A DNA stretch of 64,000 bases, from the NCBI GenBank assembly GCA_022559845.1, contig CM040120.1, positions 167,382,334-167,446,333 of the forward strand, given 5' to 3'. The position numbers and the translations under genes are program-made. The stretch is from Amorphophallus konjac. Its lineage: Eukaryota; Streptophyta; Magnoliopsida; Alismatales; Araceae. Of this stretch, positions 54,501 to 64,000 are shown in pieces; positions within the stretch are counted from its first letter, which is position 1; every line of letters starts with the position of its first letter. The notes beneath the pieces were generated by a model, which made no database searches, had not been told where the DNA came from, and saw nothing but the letters and a program-made list of their open reading frames with translations.

Positions 54501-57500
54501 TCGGACGGTACCCACGTGGGGGTCGTCAGATGTATCCTCACCTAGCCACAAGTCAGTGATGACTGGCGTCGGACCACTATCCTTCAGGTATTCTGTAGGC
54601 TGGGAAAGCAAATTTACAAGGTGGTCATCGATAGCGGGAGTTGTATCAATGCAATCTCCACGAACGCTGTCGCTCGTCTTGGTCTCACACCCGTAGACCA
54701 TCCTTGTCCCTATCAGGTATCATGGGTGGACACCACTTCCATTTCGGTCAGGTTGCGGTGCTTGGTCCCGCTGCAGCTCCACTCCTACCGTGACGAGATC
54801 TGGTGTGATGTCCTCCCCATGGAAGTGGGCAGTATCATTCTTGGTAGGCCGTGGTTATTTGACCGGGATGCCATGCTCCATGGCCAGTCGAACACCTGTA
54901 CCTTCGACCACGCTGGCCAGCGGGTCACCCTCCAACCCGTTCGGCCCAGGAGCCCATCAGTCAGGGGTCCTACTGGCCCTAGTACTCCGAAGCCTTCCGT
55001 CCCCGGGCCTAGTACCCCATCCCCAGCTCGGGCTATGACCGTTACCTCTGGCCCAGGAGAGCCCTCGACGAGGAGATTGATGATGATTAGCTCCCGGGAG
55101 ATGGAGCAGGAGCTTAGTCAGGGCTGTCCGGTGTTTGCCATTACGGTCCGAGAGGTGGAGCGGGACTCCGAGGGTGAGCTCCCACCCGAGATTGTTCCCA
55201 TTATGCAGGAGTATGCTGATGTTTTTCCCGGTGAGCTTCCCGAGGGACTCCCACCTATGCGGGATATTCAGCATGCCATCGACCTTGTTCCGGGCTCTTC
55301 TTTGCCCAACCTTCCTCATTATCGCATGAGTCCCACGGAGCATGCCGAGCTTAAACGGCAGGTCGATGAGTTAGTGCAGAGAGGGTCTGTTCGGGACAGC
55401 ATGAGTCCATGTGCTGTGCCCGCATTACTCGCCCCGAAGAAGGATGGCACGTGGAGAATGTGCATTGATAGTCGTGCCATCAATAAAATCACCATGAAGT
55501 ACAGGTTCCCTATTCCCCGCCTTGATGACATGCTGGACATGATGGCAGGTGACACTATCTTTTCGAAGATCGATCTTAAGAGTGGCTACCATCAGGTGAG
55601 GATTAGGCCAGGTGATGAGTGGAAGACCGCATTTAAGACCAAGGACGGTCTATATGAGTGGTTGGTCATGCCTTTTGGGTTGACCAATGCCCCTAGCACT
55701 TTCATGCGGCTCATGACTCAGGTCCTTCGACCTTTCATTGGAGTCTTTGTAGTGGTGTATTTTGATGATATCCTTATCTATAGCCGCACCACGGGGGACC
55801 ACTTAGACCACCTTCGGTAGGTCTGTCTACTTCTTCGGCGAGAGCAGCTGTTTGCGAATCCACAGAAGTGTGCCTTCATGACACCTCAGCTTACCTTCTT
55901 GGGTTTCATTGTGTCTAGTACGGGGGTCTCCGCCGATCTGGAGAAGGTCCGGGCCATTGTTGAGTGGCCTGAACCCCGTACCGTTCATGATGTCCGCAGC
56001 TTTCATGGTCTTGCGACGTTCTATCGTCGCTTTATCCACGGATTTAGCTCTGTCACCGCCCCGATCACGGATTGCATCCGTAAGGGCACATTTGTATGGA
56101 CGAAGGCCGCATCTGTCGCCTACAAGGACATCAAGGAGCGCATGACCCAGACACATATCCTTCGACTGCCTGATTTCTCGAAGATGTTTGAGGTCTCTTG
56201 TGATGCGTCAGGCGTGGGAATTGGAGGAGTTTTGAGTCAGGAGTCCCACCCGATCGCATATTTCAGCGAGAAGCTGAATGACGTGAAGCTGCGATATTCC
56301 ACATATGATAAAGAATTCTACGCAGTTGTTCAGGCTCTTAGGCATTGGAGGCACTATCTTTTACATCAGGAGTTTGTCCTATACTCCGACCACGAAGCAT
56401 TGAGGTAGCTCCATTCGCAAAAGAAGCTTAACTCGCGTCATAGTCGTTGGGTCGAGTATCTCCAGCAGTTCACCTTTGTGCTGAAACATAAGGCTGGAGT
56501 GGAGAACAAGGTGGCTGATGCCTTGAGTCGGCGAGCATGTTTGCTTACCACCATGAGTGCCGAGGTCATAGGGTTAGAGAAAATGAAGGAGGCCTATGTT
56601 GATTGTCCTAACTTCGGTTAGATTTTTACCAACCTCCAGGCCGGACCCTCGAGAGACCTTGATGAGTATGTGCTTCAGGAGGATTACCTCTTTCGAGGTA
56701 GCAGGCTATGTGTTCCCCGAACTTCGGTTCAAGATTTCTTAGTGTGAGAATTACATGCGGGAGGTCTAGCCGGCCACTTTGGTCGAACAAGACTATTGAG
56801 GCAGTGGAGCATCAATTTTATTGGCCGAGCTTGAAGCGCGATGTTGCTAACATCGTGGCTCAGTGCCGTACATGTGCTACGGCCAAGATGAAGAAGCAAA
56901 GCTCGGGCCTTTATACGCCTCTCCCCGTGCCTGATGGCCCGTGGCAGGATGTTAGTATGGACTTTGTTTTGGGATTGCCACGTACCTCCAGGAAGCATGA
57001 TTCGGTCTATGTGGTGGTTGACCGTTTCTCGAAGATGGCCCTCTTTATTCCTTGCTCGAAGACTTCGGATGCTTCGAGGGTAGCCCGCCTTTTTCTTACG
57101 CATGTGGTGTGCAAGTTCGGGTTGCCTCGCACTATAGTGTCTGACCGTGATGTTAGATTCACTTCCTACTTTTGGAAGACACTATGGCATATGATGGGTA
57201 CTCACCTCAAGTTTTCCACTACATATCATCCCCAGACAGACGGTCAGACCGAGGTGGTCAATAGGAGTCTGGGAGATCTTTTGAGGTGTCTAGTTAAGGA
57301 CCGCATTGGGGATTGGGATCTCATTTTACCTATGGCTGAGTTTGCATACAATGATTCGGTGAATAGGTCTACCGGCATGAGTCCATTTGAAATTGTCACA
57401 GGTCATAGGCCTAGGAAACCCGTTGACCTTGTCCCCATGCCTATCCATGCTAGAGTGTCGGAGTCGGCCGAGTCGTTTGCTAGGCACGTTAGGAGTTTGC

Positions 57501-58042
57501 ATGACGACATCCGTCGTCACATTGAGGCCAGCAATGCACGGTACAAGGAGTTAGCCGATGCCCACAGACACCACCGAGAGTTCCACGAGGGCGAATATGT
57601 CATGATCAGGGTAAGACCTGAACAGTTTCCCTCTGGAACCGTTAAGAAGTTGCAAGCTCGTGGAGCCGGTCCATTCAGAGTGTTGAAATACGTTGGATCC
57701 AATGCGTACGTTGTGGACTTGCCCGAGGAATATGGTATAAGCTCTACCTTCAATGTATCGGATCTTGTTGCATATAAGGACCCAGCGGTGATCCCTAGTG
57801 AGCCTTTTGAGCCATCTCCTCCCCTTGAGAGTGATCCCACACCTGAGTGTCCACTTCCACCTCCAGCCCCTTTTTCACGGCAGCGTGAGCATATAGATCG
57901 TATACTGGACGAGCAAGTGACAGTTACCAGAAGTGGATCTTACCCGCGCTACCTAGTGCGATGGAGAGGACGGCCCGCTACTGAGGACACATGGATCACA
58001 CATGGCGAGTTGCAGCGGATCGATCCGGACCTTTTGGAGTGA
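54501..58042 (+). pseudogene. pol of element E with chromodomain
   Basis: Domains in order are protease ([13 protein letters not shown] near 54625), reverse transcriptase ([12 protein letters not shown] near 55750) and RNase H (FEVSCDASGVGIGG near 56190). Integrase follows, with Asp in SMDFVLGLP (56960), Asp in VSDRDVRFT (57140) and Glu in GQTEVVNRS (57250). A chromodomain closes it (YLVRWRGRPATEDTW near 57950-58000). In-frame stops: TAG 55818, TAG 56406, TAG near 56619 and TGA near 56746. A one-base loss lies near 56785. From 56790 to 58042 the frame is open. Chromodomain presence puts E among chromoviruses; the finer lineage is not certain. Confidence 0.9.
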
Positions 58043-58064
58043 TATAGGAGCGATGCCGACCCTT

Positions 58065-58101
58065 ACTCGACAGGGTCGAGTTTCTCCCACCCGGGGAGAA
58101 T
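58065..58101 (+). other. Palindrome and polypurine tract of element E
   Basis: ACTCGACAGGGTCGAGT (58065-58081) is followed by CCCGGGGAGAAT directly before the 3' LTR. The order and spacing are the same in element F. Confidence 0.75.
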
Positions 58102-60382
58102 TGGTGCGGACACCCGAGCAGTTGAGCGGCGCGACACGCCGAGCCACCGGTACCGCACACGGAGCATGACTCGAGCCACCTCAGCGTCCATCTGGCTCGG
58201 AGACAGCCTGGAAACTCCGACTTGAGCCTCCCCATTTTTCATATTTAATTAGACTTTATTTGTGTGTAAGGTGTGTTTATTTCATTTTATACGGTTTGCA
58301 ATTATGAGTGTACGAGGGGCTTATTTGTAAAATGGGACCCCTGGGTCCCATGGGACCCCCAGGCCCCCTCCCATTGGTCCATATCAGCCTTGTGGGGTTG
58401 GTCAACATCCAAGGTGGACATCTAGAAGCCTTGACTAGTCAATTATCCACATGGGGGACAAGGGACCAAAATGGTCAACAATTCCAACCAAACCCACCTG
58501 CCATGTCCCCCCCTTGGTCAAGGTGCACCCCCCTCCCCATTTGTTTATTATTTTTGTTGTGTTTTGATCAAACTTCATCCTAGCCATCCATCCCTAACCC
58601 CTGGATCCAACGGTGGAGGATGGATTAGAAGGGTGACCTATATATGCTTGTATTTTCCTATTTTCATGAATTAATGCCATTTGATTCAAAGAAATTCAAG
58701 AGCAAGGGCTGGTGCGCCCCCCTCCTCTCTCCTCCCTCTCCCCCTTGAAGTTGTGAAGGCTTCCATTCTGAGGTGTGACGCCTCGTGTATCGGTTCCGAC
58801 GATCGCCGCCGCCGCCACGAGCCGCCACCACACCGCCACCGCCATCAACGGAGTTCTGCCCGTGCAGTACCACAGAAGCTTCCACGAATTTCTTGTCTCA
58901 GCCACGAGCTCAGATAGATCTGGGAATTTTAGTGGATGTTCCAGAGATGTCAAGGACATCCCACAAATTTTGCTTTGCCATCCAGATCTCGTTTCATAAT
59001 TTTTGATTTTCGTCCACTCTTCCATTTCGGTTCTGCCAGAGTTCTGTCCAGATTCATCCCCGCCCTGAGTTTCATGTCTTAGGTCCACTTTTTGATTTAT
59101 GTTGGTTCGTCCCATTTTATTGGGGATTCCAACTATCCATACCTTCATCCACAATTTTTCTAAAATGTTTTTTCGTCCATCTCATATTTTCTAAAAATCA
59201 TTTTCAGTCCCAGCTACAGTTCTGTCCCCCTGTTTCCAGATCCGACCACCAGTCACCCCAAAAATTATAGTAAATCACCACCACCTCTAAATCAAATTCC
59301 AAAAATAGTCCCAGTTCCGTGATTTGATACCCTACAACTTTGAAGAATATCTCAAGAGCTGAATCGGAGGTTTACTAGGCGGTCAATGGTGGTTCTCAGA
59401 CAAGTGTCCTGCAGACCTGAGATTTCGGTTACTGTACAACAGGGGCTTGTAAATTCATTAAAGTTCTTATCCGACCAGATCCAGCAGATATCTCTGGGTC
59501 TAGATTGAAGAATTTGAAGAGAGCTTTCTAACGATAGCTCATGCGTCCCGATCCGACGTCGGGATTGGTCGCAGTGGCCGTTTTTGCCGGAGCGCGCACC
59601 GGAAGACAGCAACCAAAATCCGTGGACAGCTAGTTCATCAATTGGGAATCGGGGCCGATCGACCCCCCGATCGGTGTTCCCGGCCGACCGCCGTCCGTGG
59701 AGGCGTGCCACCAGGGGTCCCCATCACAGTGGGTTCCACCCCCGTAGATCCGGAGGACAGCGCCGTCCGTGGGCCCCGCGGGCCCGCAGAACCTGCCGTT
59801 CGGAAAGCACGAAAACGCGGAGTTCGGCACCGCCGGGCGACATCAAGATGCTGCCCGTCAACCCGAGTTGCGTGATTCCCGGGCTCCACATGCGACCTTT
59901 TATCTCCCTACGTGGAGTGGGTCAAATCTTTGTATTGCTGTGATATTGTTTAACCGGGAGTCCGTGATTCGGTCGGGGTTGTCTTCGCCACGCCGGGTGC
60001 GTGGAGGTAATGGTCTGAACCTCTTGGCATTCATTTGCTTAGCTAGTATATGGTCTTTTGCCGCTGCCGAGAGTGTATGTACTAGCCCGTGTGTCCATGT
60101 CACCGCTGTGAGAGTGAGAGTGACCCGTCCCGCGACTCGATCCGAGTCCGGAAGTTGAGTCGGACTACCCTTGACCTCCGCCGGTTTCTTAACCGCGCAC
60201 GGTCCGCGCTTTCCCTCGGTTGGGACGACGAGTGAGCTTCCACTTCTGTTAGCGACGTTTCGCCACTAGGAGCTCGTAGTGTCGGGCTTAGTGTCTCCCT
60301 GGTGTATGTTGCTGGTCGTGTCTTCATCTAGAGTCTGAGGGTGGCACCATATAGTGTCGTCTCTCGTGTCCATCCCGCATCA
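58102..60382 (+). repeat. 3' LTR of element E
   Basis: The LTR is 2281 bp, TGGTGCGG...CCGCATCA, with a TATA-like CCTATATATG at about 58638. It is followed by the CCTGA duplication. Confidence 0.9.
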
Positions 60383-60387
60383 CCTGA
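60383..60387. repeat. Target site duplication of element E, right copy (CCTGA)
   Basis: This is the partner of 42964-42968. The D motif array resumes directly after it. Confidence 0.9.
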
Positions 60388-60918
60388 CAATGCAAGCTAT
60401 TGAATGTGCACCGACCTAAGCATGCGATTATGCAAATGTGCTCAGACCATACATGCTTTCGCTAGCCTATGTGCACAGACTTCAGATAGTAGACAGTGCA
60501 TATGCACAGACCTATGCTGTACATGTGCTCAGACCTTCTATGTGGATGAGAAATGTGCATCGACTTGGAACAATGACATAGGTAGACCTTCATACACACG
60601 AGTGATCATGTGCATCGACCTTATATACAAGAAGACAAATGTGCACCGACCTCAATATGCACAATACAGAATGTGCATTGACCTGCCTCTTCCTTACTAA
60701 CAACATGCATCGATCTTCATAATCAACACAGTAAACATGCATCGACCTTAGACGCTTTGAAAGCAGACTAGCGTCGACCTTAGTTTCATGAAAACCAAAA
60801 CTAGCATCAGCCTGTATGCAATGTGCATTGACCTCTACCTGTTCTGAGAGATTTTCATACTACTATATAAAGATGATGAGATTAGTAATAAATCCATCAA
60901 AATTATGTCATCAAGAAT
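60388..60918 (-). repeat. LTR of element D, upstream part with motif array
   Basis: It continues the D array with TGTGCACCGACCT, TGTGCTCAGACC, ATGCATCGACCTT and TGTGCATTGACCT (60405-60840). The outermost sequence, TTGATGACATAATTTTGATG on the - strand, resembles the start region of the C LTR. The LTR tip is cut by N3 at 60919. Confidence 0.75.
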
Positions 60919-61713
60919 TGAAGAGGGGCGATCTCGCGCTACTCTTGAGCGGGGAGGAAGATGACCACGTATCCTTGAAGTATGAACTGTAAAAAGGGAA
61001 ATGAGTCAGAGGTGCCCAGGGATGAATCGCCAGGGAAGACCCTCCGATGCTTAAGTCAGTGACTAGAATAGATCACTGGTGCGAAGGGAGAAGTTAGGAG
61101 GAAGATGGGAGCACGAGATCCCTCTCCACCGAAAGGTGAAGTGGTTCCTGCTCAGGGTTTCTAGCTTACCTTCTCACAGGAGGGTTCTTCCAGTTTAAAT
61201 AATGGCTCATTGAGCGAATGATCCCTGTAAACTGAGTAGTTTTGGGGGGGTTATGTCCTCCTCGTGGCCTCTTTATAGCCCGCGGACTTTTGGTTTCCCC
61301 TGCCCCCTTGAGCTTCTAGCTTTTTAAGGGACACGTAACGACCATATTAATAAGCTTCCATCAGTCGGCCCGAGCATGAGGCACCGGATCTAGAGGGGCC
61401 TCCCGAGCAATGAGTGCATGATTAGGGCGGAGAATGCGGGGCTCCGAAAGAGCTCTCCCAATCAAACAGATGCTCGGACTTCCCTACCCGAAGGCCCCCT
61501 AGGAAGTGCTTGTTCTGGGTGAGTTATTAGGCTTATATTGAGTGGGCCCGGGGGCTACCACTTCAAGGAGTTGGGCCTCATTTGGCATGGTTGAACCTCT
61601 TTTGGCCTCTCCACTTGTTCCCCTCCTACTCCCGATCCAAAATTAGGCTCGGACGAGTAGCAGTTTGGGCTGGACTTTTGTGGCTCTGGTTGGGTGGAGA
61701 TCTCTCTCTGGCA
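60919..61713 (-). repeat. 3' LTR of N3
   Basis: The LTR starts TGCCAGAGAGAGATCTCC at about 61713 and ends CCTCTTCA at 60919, 795 bp. It can be aligned to the N1 LTR through most of its length (for example GAGGGATCTCGTGC against GAGGAATCTCGTGC). No clear polypurine tract is seen at 61714, so the start may be off by some bases. Confidence 0.65.
60987..61169 (-). other. Intron-like segment in the N3 LTR
   Basis: GAGAAG|GTAAGC at 61169 and CCCTTTTTACAG|TTC at 60987 on the - strand correspond to the sites in N1 and N1b. TATAAAG at about 61275, roughly 100 bases upstream, could drive a transcript that includes the donor. Confidence 0.35.
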
Positions 61714-61883
61714 GGGGCCACATGATGCGGCTTGTCCTGAAAATATGCCCGTCGTGATGAGTAAAAGAGGGCCCCTCCTCGGGAGATCAGAACGTCGCGC
61801 CACCTCAAGTTAGGGGTTATAAGCATTGTGCATTATTTGCATCCTTTTATCTCCGGGGGTTTAGGGTTTTGCCATCCTTTTCA

Positions 61884-61895
61884 ACTATATAAAGG
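61884..61895 (+). promoter_or_regulatory. TATA box for the N3 antisense ORF
   Basis: ACTATATAAAGG on the + strand lies about 15 bases before the first ATG of the antisense frame. It lies outside the LTR and points away from it. Confidence 0.55.
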
Positions 61896-61900
61896 GGCTC

Positions 61901-62556
61901 ATGCGTCGTGAGAGCAACTCGGAAGAGCGGAGAATCACTGCGGCTTTCGCGGAACTAGAAGAGATTACCGCGGCGGCGATCCGTCAGCTTCCTTCTCCTC
62001 CAGAGTTCTCTGGCTCAGAGCTTTTCCCTTCTTCATCCAGTTCCTCCACCTATTCAATGGCGGACCAAAGTCTTGAGGCCGAGGGGCGGCTGAAAGAACA
62101 GACCCCAAGGGTTTTCTTGGAACAGTTGGAGCCTCTCCATAGCGAGTTGGGGGAGGTTGAGGTGATGCGACTGGAGAATCAGTATGGGCTGCCTTGGTGA
62201 TTCCAGTTTCTCGCGCCTGAGCCTCATGAGTCTAGTCTATCTACTCGTTCTGGCCACTTTTGTTCCTTCCTCTTGTCCTGGAAGTGTGGCTTCCACCTAC
62301 CCTCCATTCCTTTGTCGCCGAGTTGCTTCGGTTCTACCGGCTGGCTCCTGTCCAGCTGGTCTCCAATTCTTATACCCTCATATTCTCCTTCATTTTCCTT
62401 TGTGGCCAGTGTGGGGTGAGCACCTCGCTGGACCTCTTCCATTATTTTTTCGAACTGAAGGAGAATCTTCATGCAGGTAAGGTGTTCTTCTTTGTCCAGG
62501 CAAAACAGAATAGGAGTTGTATGTCCCTTTCCGTGAAGGACTCCTCTCACAAGGGG
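61901..62556 (+). pseudogene. Antisense ORF of N3, N-terminal part (gypsy-type transposon domain)
   Basis: The frame opens with MRRESNSEERR and runs to a TGA at 62198-62200. In the same frame it goes on with FQFLAPEPHESS. After a frameshift near 62295 it continues as LHSFVAELLRFYRLAPVQL and then SLDLFHYFFELK. This order matches the domain family named putative gypsy type transposon, typical of the antisense ORF of Tat elements. N1b cuts it at 62557. The matching C-terminal part from another copy is at 21123-21584. Its molecular role is unknown. Confidence 0.7.
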
Positions 62557-63343
62557 TGTGGGGATTTCCGTAGCCCACCCAAAGAGCAGCCCAACAAGAC
62601 CCAACATGGTCCAACGAGGCAAGCTCACCCGAGTGATAGCCCACGGGGCCCACTCAGGAAAGAAAAGCCCGATGAACAAACACTCGAGGAAACAACTCTC
62701 CCCGGCGGCCCCTAGGCTCGGAGGGCCCGAGTGATGGTCAGGTCACAAGGTGGGTCCGGTCCAAGTCGTTTCCCCGCCCTGGAAAGACAGGCGTTAGCCG
62801 ACCTACCCGACCCTTCTTTCACCGAGCTATGCTCATCGCCCGGACAGGGATGGCGCTTTAGGAGCTCGGCCGGACCAGACATTATCCGTTCATGCTGCCA
62901 TTAAGAGTCCCCAACGGACAGGGGAATCAAGAAGCCGCCGGACTTCAAGGCGATAACGCTCCCACGATAAAGGCCATGAAAGCCCACGTTGAGGACGTAA
63001 CTCCCGCCGGAGACCCCTCAGCTCACAGGACTCCTGATGGGGGCATACTATTTAAACCAGGGCTACCCTCCGGTGGAAGGTAATAAGAAAAAAGAGAGCC
63101 ATTAAGGCACTCACACTCAAAACTCCTGAGCAATCCGCTTCACCCCTTTGGTGGAGAGGAATCTCGCGCACCTGCTTTTGTCCTCCCCATCATTGCTTCC
63201 ACCACAGCTCTACTGACTTAGCCATCGGAGGGTTTTGCCCCAGGGAAACCCCCTAGGCCCTCTGATACGTTTTCCTATCTTGCAGTTCATCTTCTGGTGA
63301 TCCACAGCCCGCTCAGGACTCAGCGCGAGATTTCGCCTCTTCA
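62557..63343 (+). repeat. 5' LTR of N1b
   Basis: The LTR runs TGTGGGGATTTCC...CCTCTTCA, 787 bp, close to identical with the N1 LTR. TATTTAAACC at about 63049-63058 is its TATA-like box. Confidence 0.8.
63080..63285 (+). other. Intron-like segment in the N1b LTR
   Basis: GGAAG|GTAATA at 63080 and TATCTTGCAG|TTC at 63285 correspond to the N1 sites. The donor has lost its GTAAG consensus. Confidence 0.3.
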
Positions 63344-63345
63344 TC

Positions 63346-63363
63346 TAGCGTCGTCTGTGGGAA
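63346..63363 (+). other. Primer binding site of N1b, mutated
   Basis: TAGCGTCGTCTGTGGGAA occurs where N1 has TGGCGCCGTCTTTGGGAA. Two changes in the first eight bases probably weaken priming. Confidence 0.65.
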
Positions 63364-63380
63364 CCGCACGAAGAGCCAAG

Positions 63381-64000
63381 ATGGTGAGAAGAAGCTCAGG
63401 GAGGAGATCCGCCGTCGAGAAGGGTAAGGCCGTGGTGGCGGCAGGAGATGGCCCCTCTAGGGCCTCGCAGAACCCTCCCTCCAATGCCAGCGTCCCCACC
63501 AATGGGCCGCTGCCCCCCCCCGACGGCGACAGGGGTACCCCCCAACGGTGGCGACGAGGTCTTCCAGGCCCTCAATAAGAAGCTTGACGTCCTCGTGGAG
63601 CTCATGAGGGCCCAGGCGGCAAGGGATGCCATGTCTCGCGCCCCGTCCGGGAGCCCCCCCCCGTCGAAGTGCGTCCAAGCATATCGCTGGGGGTCGCTTC
63701 ACCCTCTGCGGTCAACAGCTCATCCGCAACAACGCGGGAGGACCCTCGCAAGCTCCGCCCCCAGAGCAAGAGGCTTCCTCCACGCCCAGAAAAGGGAAAC
63801 TGGGGGCGAGGCCTCCATGCCCGAGCACCGGCGGTCCTGAGGATCGCCACGACGCTCCCCCCAGTCCCACGGCGCGACCGCAGCCGGAACTATCCCTCCG
63901 GCTGAGGGATTTCGAAAGACGTTTTGTAGAGCTAGAGCGCGCCCTCCGCGCCCTGCAGAAGACCTCTCTCCCGAAGGATGAGGAGAAATCCCCTTTCTCC
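63381..64000 (+). pseudogene. gag of N1b, N-terminal part
   Basis: The start is ATG 63381 (MVRRSSGRRS), as in N1. Runs of nine C at 63513-63521 and near 63654 break the frame, so the readable protein jumps between frames (LMRAQAARDAMSRAPSGSPP near 63605). Both CAG codons that became stops in N1 are intact here (about 63470 and 63956). The frame continues beyond the window. Confidence 0.75.

Larger units (their letters stand above)
42969..60382 (+). mobile_element. Complete Ty3/gypsy chromovirus E, host of element F
   Basis: Two LTRs of identical length (2281 bp), CCTGA duplications, an initiator-Met primer site, gag, pol with a C-terminal chromodomain and a polypurine tract are all present. 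Without F (7457 bp plus a five-base duplication) the element is about 10 kb. The coding region has several stops and frameshifts. The two LTRs differ by a few percent by eye. Confidence 0.9.
60919..62556 (-). mobile_element. Tat-lineage element N3: 3' LTR and start of the antisense ORF
   Basis: The 3' LTR on the - strand (60919-61713) is related to the N1 LTR but clearly diverged. Next to it the antisense ORF runs on the + strand from 61901 until N1b interrupts it at 62557. The rest of N3 lies beyond the window. Confidence 0.7.
62557..64000 (+). mobile_element. Second copy of the N1 family (N1b), 5' end
   Basis: The + strand sequence is the reverse complement equivalent of 27595-29053. It includes the LTR, primer site and start of gag, and runs off the window. 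It inserted into the antisense ORF of N3. Confidence 0.85.

Overview
The window is a piece of a repeat-rich flowering-plant nuclear genome. I find no host gene, tRNA or rRNA gene. All 64 kb can be assigned to nested LTR retrotransposons of lineages known only from plants: Sirevirus-like Ty1/copia elements (initiator-Met tRNA primer site, several GGGGGAGA polypurine tracts, coiled-coil gag with zinc knuckles), Tekay-like and other chromodomain Ty3/gypsy elements, and Tat-lineage Ty3/gypsy elements (second RNase H, antisense ORF next to the 3' LTR). The species cannot be told from this sequence. The labels H, S, C, T, N1, N2, G, D, E, F, N3 and N1b are mine.

Layout. 1-1296 is the end of a + strand gypsy LTR (H). 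1297-37520 is one Sirevirus-like element on the - strand (S). Its 3' LTR is at 1297-2489 and its 5' LTR at 34248-37520. S is split by C (2646-13744, a complete pol-less copia-type element with target duplication TTTCC), T (14473-21122, Tekay-like, + strand, cut off inside integrase), N1 (21123-29053, Tat, - strand) and N2 (29054-32392, Tat, - strand). S sits in the leader of a gypsy element G, whose 5' LTR is 38084-41298 (- strand). G sits in a Sirevirus-like LTR D (41299-42968 and 60388-60918). D is also split by E (42969-60382, complete chromovirus, + strand, target duplication CCTGA). E's gag is split by F (46336-53792, complete non-autonomous chromovirus relative, - strand, target duplication GCATC). 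At the right, Tat element N3 (60919-62556) cuts D and is itself cut by a second copy of N1 (N1b, 62557-64000).

Most coding regions are broken by stops and frameshifts. The exception is a 731-codon open frame in F, which joins a protease-like segment, an unrecognised Pro-rich middle and an integrase tail. F and C look like parasites that kept packaging or structural signals and lost the replicative core.

The most unusual feature is in the LTRs. The copia-type LTRs carry long irregular arrays of short motifs that all fit TG-N4-GAC, just upstream of the promoter. Their transcribed leaders carry runs of short hairpins whose stem sequences change between families while staying paired. Two distantly related gypsy LTRs (Tekay-like T and Tat N2) share a different array of spaced inverted repeats, ACGCC...GGCGT. 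These arrays are the best candidates for something not yet described.
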